Of a stretch of DNA of 32,070 bases, positions 8,068-16,788 are shown piece by piece. A program made the position numbers and the translations under genes. Source of the DNA: CAYWNA01 sp964459305 (GTDB taxonomy: Bacteria; Planctomycetota; Planctomycetia; Pirellulales; Pirellulaceae); NCBI GenBank assembly GCA_964459305.1, contig CAYWNA010000152.1, positions 1-32,070 on the forward strand, written 5' to 3'. The notes beneath the pieces were generated by a model. It was not told the origin of the DNA and ran no database searches. It worked only from the letters and a program-made list of their open reading frames with translations. Each line of letters opens with the position of its first letter. Position 1 is the first letter of the stretch.

Positions 8068-9510
8068 TCAGTTTTCATCACACGTTGCGGCGGGCATCGG
8101 CACTGGCCGAGCGAGTATCTGCTCGCGCATTTCGGCGGCAATGAATACAGAGCCCGTCACACATATCAGATCGTCGGGCGTGGCCTTCGAACGGACCTCA
8201 TCCCAGGCTTCCGCCGGCCCGGCACATACCCGACAGCTATCGCCGCCCAACTTTCGAGCCGCCGCCAGGAGTTCCTCGGCGGGAACAGCTCTCGGGTTGT
8301 TTACGTACTGCGTGAAGATGATCTCGTCGAATCGACCCAGCAGATGGCTCAACATGCGGCGAATGGCCTTTCCCATACTCGCCGAGAAGACCAGCAGCCG
8401 ACGACGCGCCGAAAAGCTCTCGTCAAGCACGTGGACCAATGCCTCCATCGAGGAAGGGTTGTGGGCGCTATCAAGCACGATCACTGGTCGTCGTGTCAGC
8501 GTTTCCACTCGCGCTGGCCAATCGACTTCGGCCAAACCCTTTCGCACAGCGCGCTCGGGAATCTCCCATCCCGTTTTCTCCAACTCGCCCAACACCGCCA
8601 GGGCCACGGCCGCGTTGGCGGCCTGATGGCTTCCCAACAGTCCAAGCGATAGGTCCTGGTGATTGAACTGGGGATAGGCGGTGGTCGATTGGAAATCAAG
8701 GCTCCCTGGTGCCGAAGTTGTCTCGACATGAGAAGGCGGATGGTATTGGAAGTCGAAATCGACGCCCAGTTCCGACAACGGCGAACCACGCGCTTCGCAA
8801 ATCTGACGAATCGCATCGCGCGGGGCGTTATCCCTCACACCACTCACCACGGGGATTCCGGACTTCACGATTCCGGCCTTCTCTCTGGCGATCGATTCGA
8901 GCGTGTTGCCCAGTTGTTTCGTATGGTCGAAGCCGATACTGGTAATCGCGCAAACTCGTGGGCGGCAGACATTCGTCGCGTCGAGCCGGCCGCCCAGTCC
9001 GACTTCCAGGATCGCCGCGTCCACTTCGCACCGGGCGAAGTGCAGCACCGACATGGCCGCGATGATTTCGAAGTAAGTTGGGCCGTTCTCGTCCGCCTCG
9101 TCCGGGCCGGCCGCCTCGTCCATTGCCTCCACTGCAGGTCGGACCTGCTCGACCAATTCGACCAACTCGTCCGGCGCACACGGCTGGCCGTCTATGGCGA
9201 TTCGCTCTTCGATCCGATCCAGATGGGGCGAAGTGAATATCCCTGTACGGTATCCGGCCGCCGACAATACGGCGCCCAGCATGGCGGCTGTGGACCCTTT
9301 TCCTTTGGTCCCAGCCAAATGCACGATAGCCAGTTTGTTGTGGGGGTTACCAAGGTGACCCAGCAGCTCTTTCATTCTCTGGAGTTTGAGATCCCGATCT
9401 CGGTAGGGCACCGCACGATCGCGCTCGTAGTTGATCCTGCCATTCAGGAAGCGCAGCGCGGCATCGTGATTGGGGATGCTCAAATCGACGTTGGCTGGAC
9501 ACGAGCACAT
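8068..9510 (-). CDS. folC: Bifunctional folylpolyglutamate / dihydrofolate synthase
   Basis: The protein has 480 residues, slightly longer than the usual 420-450. It adds glutamates to folates (and may make dihydrofolate), using ATP, in the cytoplasm. The Mur-ligase-type ATP loop is at residues 64-74 (HLAGTKGKGST), followed by GIFTSPHLDRIEERI, an EVGLGGRLDATN segment, SIGFDHTKQLGNT, and later the LDSAHNPSSME and FTQYVNNPRAVP motifs typical of FolC. It is the first gene of the minus-strand trio. Being next to the acs operon makes sense because AcsE uses (polyglutamyl) methyl-tetrahydrofolate. The start at 9510 has a GAGG about 10 nt upstream. Residues 1-15 are not strongly supported, so a slightly later start is possible. 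Confidence 0.93.
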   Translation of the reverse strand: MCSCPANVDLSIPNHDAALRFLNGRINYERDRAVPYRDRDLKLQRMKELLGHLGNPHNKLAIVHLAGTKGKGSTAAMLGAVLSAAGYRTGIFTSPHLDRIEERIAIDGQPCAPDELVELVEQVRPAVEAMDEAAGPDEADENGPTYFEIIAAMSVLHFARCEVDAAILEVGLGGRLDATNVCRPRVCAITSIGFDHTKQLGNTLESIAREKAGIVKSGIPVVSGVRDNAPRDAIRQICEARGSPLSELGVDFDFQYHPPSHVETTSAPGSLDFQSTTAYPQFNHQDLSLGLLGSHQAANAAVALAVLGELEKTGWEIPERAVRKGLAEVDWPARVETLTRRPVIVLDSAHNPSSMEALVHVLDESFSARRRLLVFSASMGKAIRRMLSHLLGRFDEIIFTQYVNNPRAVPAEELLAAARKLGGDSCRVCAGPAEAWDEVRSKATPDDLICVTGSVFIAAEMREQILARPVPMPAATCDEN

Positions 9511-9865
9511 AGGACGAAGACCTCAAGCCGGCCTGCTCCCAAAGGTTTCGCCGGACTCACTCAGTTTTATAGTTGAGCCGTCTGCATGGATCAACGGTAA
9601 GTCAAAAACACGAAGCCGAGCGAGATGTCGGAGACGCAGGGAAAATTGCCCAAAACCAATATGAAAAACTGGAGATTTATTATTTGACAGTCATTGACAA
9701 CCACAGTTTTTTCCGTTGGCCCACACCGCTTGACGCGCCCGTTAGACGACCGTAAGCTAGGCGTTTGGGACGTCCTCCACTTACCGTGTCACCGCTGCAG
9801 AGGCCCTGCACTGCGCGATCGGGCCAAACGCGACGAATTGGCACCGAGCCGCATGACATCTATTG
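9511..9865. promoter_or_regulatory. Divergent intergenic region between folC and the acs operon
   Basis: This gap of about 355 bp separates the two divergent transcripts and must contain promoters for both unless acs is read from elsewhere. The middle (about 9640-9715) is clearly more AT-rich than its surroundings. It contains two TTGACA hexamers 10 bp apart (9684-9689 and 9694-9699), with a short palindrome TGACAGTCA overlapping the first. A convincing -10 box at the right distance was not found, so the exact promoters are unassigned. I see no riboswitch consensus and no coding sequence here. Confidence 0.35.
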
Positions 9866-10642
9866 ATGAAGCTCGCAATCGTTGGTAAAGGCGGTGTAGG
9901 CAAGACCACTTTGTCTGCAGCTCTCGCCAGGCGGCTTGCCGACCTGGGACGCTCCGTCGTGGCCGTCGATGCCGATCCGGACGGCAATCTCGCTTTGGCC
10001 GTCGGTGTACCGCAGGACCAGATCCCTGACGCCATCATTGGCATGCGGGAACTCGTTCTCGAACGAACCGAGGCCAAGGACGAAGGCGCCGGCTTGATGT
10101 TCAAGTTGAATCCCCAGGTGGACGATCTGCCGGATCGTTTCTCGGTGGATGTCGACGGCGTGAGGCTGTTCGTGATGGGCACGGTCGAACTGGGTGGCAA
10201 GGGGTGCATGTGCCCGGAAGGTGCCGTGCTGAAAGCCCTCATGCAACACCTCCTCCTGCGGGTGCCCGACGACGTGATCCTCGACATGGAGGCGGGATTG
10301 GAGCACATGGGCCGTGCTTCGGCCACCGGCGTGGACGCCATGATATCCGTCGTGGAGCCAGGCATGAGGAGCGTTCAAACGGCCAATCGAATACGGCAAC
10401 TGGCCCGCGACATCGGTATCAAACGCCACTATGTCGTGGTCAACAAGATCCGCGAAGAACAGCAGTGCGATGTACTCCGGCAGGCCCTCGGCGAGCAAAC
10501 CATTATTGGCACGCTCCCGTACAGTCCAGAGTTGGTAAGCACAGACTTGAATGGTCGCCCCATCGACCTGAAGGACCCGGTTCTGGCCGAGGCAATTGGC
10601 CGGATTGGGGAAGTGCTTCAGGAAGAAGTGGGAGGTGCATAG
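9866..10642 (+). CDS. cooC: CooC-type nickel-insertion ATPase (first copy)
   Basis: The protein has 258 residues from ATG 9866. A TTG two bases into the preceding codon (9863) is also in frame, but the family starts MK-x-A. It is a SIMIBI P-loop ATPase with the deviant Walker A GKGGVGKTT (residues about 7-15) and the switch motif VVAVDADPDGNLA. A Cys-x-Cys at residues 114-116 (GCMCPEG) matches the metal-binding CXC of CooC. It then has LDMEAGLEHMGRA, the Walker-B-like region of the family. In known systems CooC dimers bind Ni(II) and use ATP hydrolysis to mature the C-cluster of CO dehydrogenase. It directly precedes acsA, fitting that role. No good ribosome site is visible before it. Confidence 0.92.
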   Translation: MKLAIVGKGGVGKTTLSAALARRLADLGRSVVAVDADPDGNLALAVGVPQDQIPDAIIGMRELVLERTEAKDEGAGLMFKLNPQVDDLPDRFSVDVDGVRLFVMGTVELGGKGCMCPEGAVLKALMQHLLLRVPDDVILDMEAGLEHMGRASATGVDAMISVVEPGMRSVQTANRIRQLARDIGIKRHYVVVNKIREEQQCDVLRQALGEQTIIGTLPYSPELVSTDLNGRPIDLKDPVLAEAIGRIGEVLQEEVGGA

Positions 10643-10728
10643 GCAACGGCAATTTGATTACCTGTCTGCGGGCTGCGCTGTAGTCTGTCGCAGGTTACCC
10701 GATAACCAGCTCTTTATAGGAGAAGCCA

Positions 10729-12747
10729 ATGGCTGAAGAGAAAAAACGTTCTATTGATCCAGCCTCGCTGGCGATGATCGAGGCTTCCGCTGATACCGAC
10801 GTAGACAACGTCTGGGATCGTCTTGCCGCCCAAAAGGTGCAATGCAAGTTCGGCACTCAGGGGACCTGTTGCCGACACTGCGTCATGGGGCCTTGTCGGG
10901 TCAACCCCGGCGGCAAGGGCGCTCAGACGGGTGTCTGCGGAGCCACGGCCGAGACCATTGTTGCCCGCGGTCTGTTAAGGCACATTTGTGCCGGCTCCGC
11001 GGCCCACTCGGACCACGGACGCGAAATCGTCCGGACGTTACGGTTGGCCGCCAAGGGAGACTCCGACGCCTACAAGATCCGCGGTCCCCGCAAACTGCGC
11101 AGGCTGGCCGAGGAGTACGGCATTGCAATCGACGATCGAAGCGATAGCGAAATCGCAGGGGAGCTGGCCGACTTTCTGGCGGAGCAATTCGGTCAGCAGG
11201 AGGGTCTGCTTGCTGATGTCAACCGCGCGCCGGAACAGCAGCAAAAGTTTTGGGCTGCCGCAGAGGCCACCCCGCGGGGCGTCGACCGGGAGATCGTCAC
11301 CGGAATGCACATGACGCACATGGGTGTGGATGCTGATGCGGACCACATCATCATGGCTTGTGCGCGGACTGCTTTGGCCGATGGCTGGGGCGGCTCGATG
11401 ATGGCCACCGACGTTTCCGACATCCTCTTTGGCGAACCGAATCCATTGCGTGCGCGAGTCAATTTGGGCGTTCTCGAGGAAGAGCAGATTAACATCCTCG
11501 TCCACGGCCACGAGCCGACGCTTTCCGATGTCATCGTGGCCGCGTCGCGGGACCCAGAGATACTGGCCGAGGCCGAAGCCAAGGGGGCCAAAGGTATCAA
11601 CTTGGCCGGAATCTGCTGCACTGCCAACGAGATTCTGATGCGTCACGGCGTGCCCGTGGCTGGCAACTTCCTCCAGCAAGAGTTGGCCCTGACGACGGGC
11701 GTGATCGATGTAATGCTGGTCGACGTCCAATGCGTTTTCCCGGCAACCACTGAATATCAGAGGTGCTACCACACCAAAGTCATCTCGACCAGTCCCAAGG
11801 CCAAGGTCCCCGATGCCTTGCACATCGAATTCCACGAAGAAGCGGCCATGGAGACGGCCAAGAAAATCATCCGGGTCGCCATCGATAACTTCGGTAATCG
11901 CGACCCGGCAAAAGTGAACGTCCCGGACGTGAAGGAAGACGTCGTAGCCGGGTTCACAACCGACGTTATTTCCGACATTCTCGGCGGAAAATACCGCCCC
12001 AGCTACCGGCCGCTGAACGATGGCATTCAAGCGGGGCGTCTGCGGGGCGTGGCCGGCGTTGTCGGCTGCAACAATCCCAAGATTCCCCATGACGAAGCCC
12101 ACGTGGAGATGGTCAAAGAACTGATCCGAAACGATGTGCTGGTCGTCCAAACCGGCTGCAGCGCGATTGCCTGCGGTAAGGCAGGACTTTTGACGCCCGA
12201 GTCCGCATTCAAGCATGCCGGCAAAGGCATCCAGGACATTTGTCGAACGGTTGGTATCCCGCCCGTACTCCATTCCGGCAGTTGCGTGGACAATACGCGC
12301 ATCCTTACCGCCTGCACCGAAATGGTCAACGAGGGAGGAATCGGCGATTCGCTCGACAAGCTGCCCGTGGCCGGTGCTGCGCCGGAGTGGATGAGCGAGA
12401 AGGCCATCGCCATCGGGATGTACTTCGTGGCCAGCGGGATTTCGGTCGTGATTGGCCAGCCGCTGCCGGTCGAGGGCAGCGAGTACGTAACCGACATCTT
12501 GACGGAAAAACTAGAAGAGAGCTTCGGCGCCACTTGGGCCTTTGAGTCCGACCCGATCAAGGCCGCGCATCTGATGATCGATCGCATCGACCAGAAGCGA
12601 GCTGATTTGGGACTGCCGCCGCCGATGTACGACGTACCCTACCAGCCCAAAGAGGGCGGAACCGCGCCGAGCGCCCACGTGGCGGCGGCTGGGGAAGCCG
12701 TGGCAGCCGTCGGCTCCTGTCCCGGGGCGACGCGAATCGAAGACTGA
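10729..12747 (+). CDS. acsA: Ni-CO dehydrogenase catalytic subunit of CODH/ACS
   Basis: The protein has 672 residues. It reversibly reduces CO2 to CO in the cytoplasm, passing CO to AcsB. All cluster ligands expected from CODH structures are present. The D-cluster has C39 and C47, and the B-cluster has C48, C51, C56 and C70. The C-cluster has H261 (GHEP), C297 (GICCTANE), C335 (DVQCVFP), C447 (GCNNPK), C477 (QTGCSA) and C519 (GSCVDN). An AGGAG site lies 6 bp before ATG 10729. The C-terminus runs about 35 residues past the usual end (after DLGLPPPMY) with an Ala/Gly-rich tail ending in GSCPGATRIED. It could equally be named cooS, but the neighbouring acsB-E make acsA the better label. Confidence 0.96.
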   Translation: MAEEKKRSIDPASLAMIEASADTDVDNVWDRLAAQKVQCKFGTQGTCCRHCVMGPCRVNPGGKGAQTGVCGATAETIVARGLLRHICAGSAAHSDHGREIVRTLRLAAKGDSDAYKIRGPRKLRRLAEEYGIAIDDRSDSEIAGELADFLAEQFGQQEGLLADVNRAPEQQQKFWAAAEATPRGVDREIVTGMHMTHMGVDADADHIIMACARTALADGWGGSMMATDVSDILFGEPNPLRARVNLGVLEEEQINILVHGHEPTLSDVIVAASRDPEILAEAEAKGAKGINLAGICCTANEILMRHGVPVAGNFLQQELALTTGVIDVMLVDVQCVFPATTEYQRCYHTKVISTSPKAKVPDALHIEFHEEAAMETAKKIIRVAIDNFGNRDPAKVNVPDVKEDVVAGFTTDVISDILGGKYRPSYRPLNDGIQAGRLRGVAGVVGCNNPKIPHDEAHVEMVKELIRNDVLVVQTGCSAIACGKAGLLTPESAFKHAGKGIQDICRTVGIPPVLHSGSCVDNTRILTACTEMVNEGGIGDSLDKLPVAGAAPEWMSEKAIAIGMYFVASGISVVIGQPLPVEGSEYVTDILTEKLEESFGATWAFESDPIKAAHLMIDRIDQKRADLGLPPPMYDVPYQPKEGGTAPSAHVAAAGEAVAAVGSCPGATRIED

Positions 12748-12842
12748 ACGGCGGCGGAAGGAGCGAACCTTCAACTCCATTCCACCCTGCCTACGAAGAA
12801 AGTAACGAGACTCTCAGGAAATAACCAATCGAGACCATGTAG

Positions 12843-12862
12843 CGGAAGCCTTAGGGCTTCCG
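12843..12862. repeat. Perfect hairpin in the acsA-acsB gap
   Basis: CGGAAGCC, loop TTAG, GGCTTCCG: a perfect 8-bp stem with a 4-nt loop, about 95 bp after the acsA stop. No T-tract follows, so it is not a standard intrinsic terminator. It resembles short palindromes scattered between planctomycete genes. In RNA it could stabilise or process the mRNA between acsA and acsB. The rest of the 260-bp gap is AT-rich (12885-12935) and shows no coding potential. Confidence 0.7.
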
Positions 12863-13007
12863 GGTCTCGGCCTGCTGCAAATTAGGCTATTTACAGTTTA
12901 TTATCTGAGAGTTGCCTGAAGTGAATTGGTACAACAACCGTCAGCCGCCGTGTCGAACGACGGAACGTGTGGGTTGACGTCAGCATTATGACATTCGGGA
13001 GGCATCG

Positions 13008-15212
13008 ATGTCCAAAGAAGTTTTCACGCAAGTTATTCGCGGTGCACATGAATGGGTCAAGCAAGCCGAGGAGGCCCTTGATAAGGCGATTGCCGACAAG
13101 GGCGCCGACACACCCGTAGGCTGGGGAGCTCAAACGGCCTACTACTTGCCGATGTCCTATTCGTTAATGGGCGTAGAGGCCAAGACCATCGGCGATATTA
13201 AGCCGCAGGTCGAAGAGGCCCGAGCGCTGCTGAGACCTGTTCCTTCGAACGACCTTTGGTTGCCGTATCTTGGCGACGGGTTGGACGCAGGCGCGGCGAC
13301 CATGCTGGCCCAGGAGGCCCTGGTCGCATTGCGAACCGCAAACGGGTACCAGCATCCGAAAGGATGGCAGGGCTTCATCTCTGATACCATCATGCGCGAG
13401 TTGGGTATCCAGCTTGTCGACGGTCGAATGCCCGGTTTCGCCGCGATTTTCGGGCCGGCTCCAAGCACGGAAGTCGCTGTGAAAGTCGTTCGCGACCTCC
13501 AGGAGAGATCCATCCTTGCCTTTATTCTCGCCAACCGCGAGGGCAAGACCATGCGAGAGCAGTTGGTCGAAGGTGGCGTTCTCAAGGACGACGCGTCGAT
13601 GGAGGAATGCTGGGATCTGTACGTGGTTCCCGTCGGGCCCGAGACGCTTGACGCTATCTACGTGCTGAACTGGTCGGTCCGCAGTGCACTGACCTTCGGT
13701 GGACACAAACGGGGCGAATCGCGAAAGTGCCTCGACTACACGAAACGCCGTATTAACGCCTTCGGCATCACCTTTGGCGATATCCCGGACGAATGGTATG
13801 CGACCGGCGCCGGTGCGATCCTGATGGGCTACCCCGTCATTTCCGACGTGGAGACAACTCCCGAAATCCGTCCCACCGGTGTAACGGTTCGCGAAGAAAT
13901 CGTGGTGGAAACCGACTACGAGAAGCTCGTGCCTACCTGCATCGATACACGGGCGGTGAAAGTCAAGATCGAGAAGATCGACATTCCCGTGGGCTACGCG
14001 GCGGCCTTCGAAGGCGAGCGTGTCCGCAAGGACGACATGCACGTGCAGTTCGGATTCAAGTACTCCGACTCCGTCGAGCTTGTCCTCATGAAGGACCCGG
14101 CGGACATCCAGGACGGTGACGTTCAGGTAAGTGGTCCGGACATCGATACGGTCGAGGCGGGCGGAGCGATGCCGTTGTCGATCGAGGTACTGGTCGCAGG
14201 ACGCAAGATGCAGCGGGACTTCGAAGGAATCATGGAACGCCAGATCCACCGCTGGACCAGCAATACCATGGGATTCATGCACACCGGTCAACGCGATCAG
14301 ATTTGGTGCCGCATCAGCAAGAAATCCTTCGATGCCGGCTTCCGGCTGAAGCATCTGGGTACGGTTCTGCACGCCAAGCTACATGACGAATACGCTGGGA
14401 TTGTCGACAAGGTGGCCGTGCGGATCAGCACCGTCCCCGACGAGGTGAAAGCCAAGTGCGAGGAAGCCCAAGGGGCGTTCGAGTACCGCGACGACCGCAT
14501 TGCGGGCATGACCGACGAATCGGTGGACCTCTTTTACAGTTGCACCGTGTGCCAAAGCTACGCGCCGGATCACGTCTGTGTGATCACGCCGCAGCGGCTG
14601 GGACTTTGCGGTGCGTACAACTGGCTAGACGGGCGAGCCAATTACGAGATCAATCCCGCCGGCCCCAACCAGCCGATTCCCAAGGGCCGCACGCTCGATT
14701 TGGACAAGGGCGAGTGGGAGGGCGTCAACAAGTTCGTTTACGACAGTTCGAACCGAAAGGTGGAGCGGTTTTGCGCGTACAGCCTGATGGAGTCCCCGAT
14801 GACCAGTTGCGGGTGCTTCGAGTGCATCGTGGCAATCCTGCCTCTGGCCAACGGTGTGATGGTGGTCAACCGCGAGTTCATGGACGTTACCCCGTCCGGC
14901 ATGAGCTTTGGCGAACTGGCCTCCGCCACCGGCGGTGGTGCCCAGACGCCGGGCTTTGTCGGCGTCGGCAGGCTGTACCTATCGAGTCCGAAGTTCCTTT
15001 CGGCCGACGGCGGCGTGAAGCGTCTCGTGTGGATGCCGAAAGCGCTCAAGGACGCCATCGCGGAACGATTTAACAAAGAAGCGGAACGGGTCGGGGAACC
15101 GGATCTGCTGGACAAGATTGCCACGGAAGAAGACGCGATGTCAGAGGAAGAGGTGGCCGAATACCTGGCGAAGGTGAATCACCCCGCCCTCTCGCTAGAT
15201 CCTATGTTCTAA
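13008..15212 (+). CDS. acsB: Acetyl-CoA synthase (CO-methylating), CODH/ACS alpha/beta subunit
   Basis: The protein has 734 residues, close to the about 730 of the bacterial enzyme. It condenses CO from AcsA, the methyl group from the corrinoid protein and CoA into acetyl-CoA. The A-cluster ligands are complete. The [4Fe-4S] site has C512, C515, C524 and C534 (SCTVCQSYAPDHVC, then LGLCGA). The nickel-binding Cys-Gly-Cys is C601-G602-C603 (TSCGCFEC). The N-terminal CO-tunnel domain and central CoA-binding domain look intact. ATG 13008 follows a GGGAGG ribosome site. The presence of the N-terminal domain marks this as the bacterial rather than the shorter archaeal CdhC form. Confidence 0.96.
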   Translation: MSKEVFTQVIRGAHEWVKQAEEALDKAIADKGADTPVGWGAQTAYYLPMSYSLMGVEAKTIGDIKPQVEEARALLRPVPSNDLWLPYLGDGLDAGAATMLAQEALVALRTANGYQHPKGWQGFISDTIMRELGIQLVDGRMPGFAAIFGPAPSTEVAVKVVRDLQERSILAFILANREGKTMREQLVEGGVLKDDASMEECWDLYVVPVGPETLDAIYVLNWSVRSALTFGGHKRGESRKCLDYTKRRINAFGITFGDIPDEWYATGAGAILMGYPVISDVETTPEIRPTGVTVREEIVVETDYEKLVPTCIDTRAVKVKIEKIDIPVGYAAAFEGERVRKDDMHVQFGFKYSDSVELVLMKDPADIQDGDVQVSGPDIDTVEAGGAMPLSIEVLVAGRKMQRDFEGIMERQIHRWTSNTMGFMHTGQRDQIWCRISKKSFDAGFRLKHLGTVLHAKLHDEYAGIVDKVAVRISTVPDEVKAKCEEAQGAFEYRDDRIAGMTDESVDLFYSCTVCQSYAPDHVCVITPQRLGLCGAYNWLDGRANYEINPAGPNQPIPKGRTLDLDKGEWEGVNKFVYDSSNRKVERFCAYSLMESPMTSCGCFECIVAILPLANGVMVVNREFMDVTPSGMSFGELASATGGGAQTPGFVGVGRLYLSSPKFLSADGGVKRLVWMPKALKDAIAERFNKEAERVGEPDLLDKIATEEDAMSEEEVAEYLAKVNHPALSLDPMF

Positions 15213-15237
15213 GAACCACTCGAGGAATGACTGACGT

Positions 15238-15260
15238 GGGACAGGTTTGTAGCCTGTCCT
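15238..15260. repeat. Hairpin in the acsB-acsC gap
   Basis: GGACAGG (15239-15245), loop TTTGTAG, CCTGTCC (15253-15259): a perfect 7-bp stem 26 bp after the acsB stop. The motif 'GGACAGG..CCTGTCC' is a type of dispersed palindrome I associate with planctomycetes. No T-run follows, so termination is unlikely, and an element inside the operon transcript is more probable. Confidence 0.65.
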
Positions 15261-15335
15261 ACGTTGCGACGGTGATTTCTCGAACGATGATAAACACGCT
15301 GACACTGGCTCCGAGACGATGCAAGGAGAGGAACG

Positions 15336-16673
15336 ATGGCGCTTACAGGCTTGGCGATCTACAAGCAATTGCCCAAGACGAATTGTAAAGAATGTGGGTT
15401 TCCTACTTGCTTGGCCTTCGCCATGAAAATGGCCGCCAAGCAGGTTTCGTTGGACAAGTGTCCTCATGTGACCGACGAGGCCAAAGCGGCCCTGGAGTCG
15501 GCCTCACGCCCACCGATCCAATTGGTAACGGTCGGCACCGGGGACAACGAGTTCAAGGTTGGTAATGAGACTCAACTCTTCCGGCACGAAGAACGATTTC
15601 ACCGGCCCGCGGGTGTAGCTGTACGGGTATCCGACACACTCGACGACGCCGCTCTGGCCGAGCGGGCCGAGAAGATCGGGTGCCTGTCTTTCGAACGGGT
15701 CGGCACGACGATCAAGGTCAATCTTGTGGCGGTGGACAACGAGTCCGGCGACGCTGCAAAATTCGAGAACGCGGCGAAGGTGGCCGCCGAGAGGTCCGGC
15801 TTGGCTGTCATGCTGATGTCGGCCAAGGCGGCGAATCTTCAGAAGGCCGCCGGGGCGCTTTCCGGCCAGCGTCCACTGTTGTACATCTCTGATCCCGCGC
15901 AAGCCGAGGACGCGGCAAAGGTCGCCAAGGAAGAGAATTGTCCGCTGGCCGTCTGGGCCGACGGGCTGGACGCGCTCGCGGAACTGACTCCGAAAATCAC
16001 GGCCGCCGGCGTCGAGGAGATTGTCCTGGACCCCGGCACACGTGGGCTCAAGGATACGGTGGAAGCTCTCACCAAGATCCGCCGGCTTTCTCTGAAGAGC
16101 TGTCGCCCGCTGGGCTATCCCGCGATTGCCTTTGCCACAGATGCGGATCCCACGATGCACGCGGTCGAGGCGAGCACATACATCGCCAAGTATGGCGGCG
16201 TGGTCGTCACGGATGCGATCGAACAGTGGCAGATGCTTCCCATACTAACAACACGGCAGGACATCTACATCGATCCTCAAAAGCCGGTGGCGGTCGAGCC
16301 AAAGCTGTACGAGGTTGGCGAAGTGGGTGCCGACTCGCCGGTTCTGGTCACGACCAATTTCTCACTCAGTTACTATTCGGTCGAAGGCGAGGTGGAAGCC
16401 AGCCGCGTGCCGGCCTACATCATCTCAGTCGACACCGAGGGGACGTCCGTGCTAACGGCCTGGGCCTCGGATAAATTCAACGCCGACACGATCACTGAGG
16501 CCATGAAGAAGGCTGGCCTCGACGAGAAGGCCCCGCACAAGAAGCTGGTCATTCCCGGGCTCGTGGCCGTGCTTTCAGCAGGCATCGAAGACGAGTCTGG
16601 ATGGTCTGTGCTAATCGGTCCCAAGGAGGCATCGGGCCTTCCCAGTTATCTGAAAAACCAGTGGCAAGCGTAG
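15336..16673 (+). CDS. acsC: Corrinoid iron-sulfur protein large subunit (gamma)
   Basis: The protein has 445 residues, the usual length. It carries the [4Fe-4S] cluster and, with AcsD, the cobalamin that ferries methyl groups from AcsE to AcsB. The N-terminal cluster motif is complete: C17, C20, C25 and C42 (TNCKECGFPTCLAF, then LDKC). A TIM-barrel domain follows (about 60-320, including EIVLDPGTRGLKDTVEAL). The C-terminal about 120 residues form the corrinoid-binding domain, containing VLVTTNFSLSYYSVEGEVE and VIPGLVAVLSAGIEDESGW. ATG 15336 is preceded by AGGAGAGG. Unlike the usual acsC-acsD adjacency, two genes (acsV and a CooC-type ATPase) separate it from acsD. Confidence 0.96.
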   Translation: MALTGLAIYKQLPKTNCKECGFPTCLAFAMKMAAKQVSLDKCPHVTDEAKAALESASRPPIQLVTVGTGDNEFKVGNETQLFRHEERFHRPAGVAVRVSDTLDDAALAERAEKIGCLSFERVGTTIKVNLVAVDNESGDAAKFENAAKVAAERSGLAVMLMSAKAANLQKAAGALSGQRPLLYISDPAQAEDAAKVAKEENCPLAVWADGLDALAELTPKITAAGVEEIVLDPGTRGLKDTVEALTKIRRLSLKSCRPLGYPAIAFATDADPTMHAVEASTYIAKYGGVVVTDAIEQWQMLPILTTRQDIYIDPQKPVAVEPKLYEVGEVGADSPVLVTTNFSLSYYSVEGEVEASRVPAYIISVDTEGTSVLTAWASDKFNADTITEAMKKAGLDEKAPHKKLVIPGLVAVLSAGIEDESGWSVLIGPKEASGLPSYLKNQWQA

Positions 16674-16700
16674 GCAATCGAAGCGACTCCAGTCGACCCT

Positions 16701-16726
16701 AGTTCCCAAGCTCCGGCTTGGGAACT
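16701..16726. repeat. Perfect 11-bp hairpin in the acsC-acsV gap
   Basis: AGTTCCCAAGC, loop TCCG, GCTTGGGAACT: a perfect 11-bp stem, 28 bp after the acsC stop. A near copy sits after acsE (21561-21590, GGTTCCCAAGCTCC...), so this is a repeat family present twice in the window. No T-tract follows. Confidence 0.8.
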
Positions 16727-16745
16727 AAGTTTCGGCTTGGGATTG

Positions 16746-16773
16746 GCCTCCGCGAAGCCGCGCTTCGCAAGGC
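16746..16773. repeat. Hairpin immediately upstream of acsV
   Basis: GCGAAGC (16752-16758), loop CGC, GCTTCGC (16762-16768): a perfect 7-bp stem, extendable by GCC/GGC across a small internal loop (TCC opposite AA). It ends about 15-20 nt before the acsV start region and could affect acsV translation. No database family was checked. Confidence 0.5.
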
Positions 16774-16788
16774 GGGAAAGCAGGGCTG

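Noticed and set aside
7720..8652. Long plus-strand open frame opposite folC and the HD-like gene
   Set aside because: Its translation shows no recognisable motifs and lies antisense to folC, whose ATP loop and signatures are clear. It is a GC-driven shadow frame.
9511..9865. Cobalamin riboswitch upstream of the corrinoid operon
   Set aside because: I looked for the conserved B12-box GCCACTG core and paired stems and found neither here nor in the acsA-acsB gap.
11038..12273. 411-codon minus-strand frame inside acsA
   Set aside because: It overlaps the acsA region containing conserved cluster ligands. His/Asp-rich composition is typical of an antisense shadow.
12843..12862. Intrinsic terminator between acsA and acsB
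   Set aside because: The stem is strong but no U-tract follows, and the downstream genes belong to the same pathway. A repeat or processing element is more likely.
13164..14372. 402-codon minus-strand frame inside acsB
   Set aside because: Antisense to acsB with no family resemblance.
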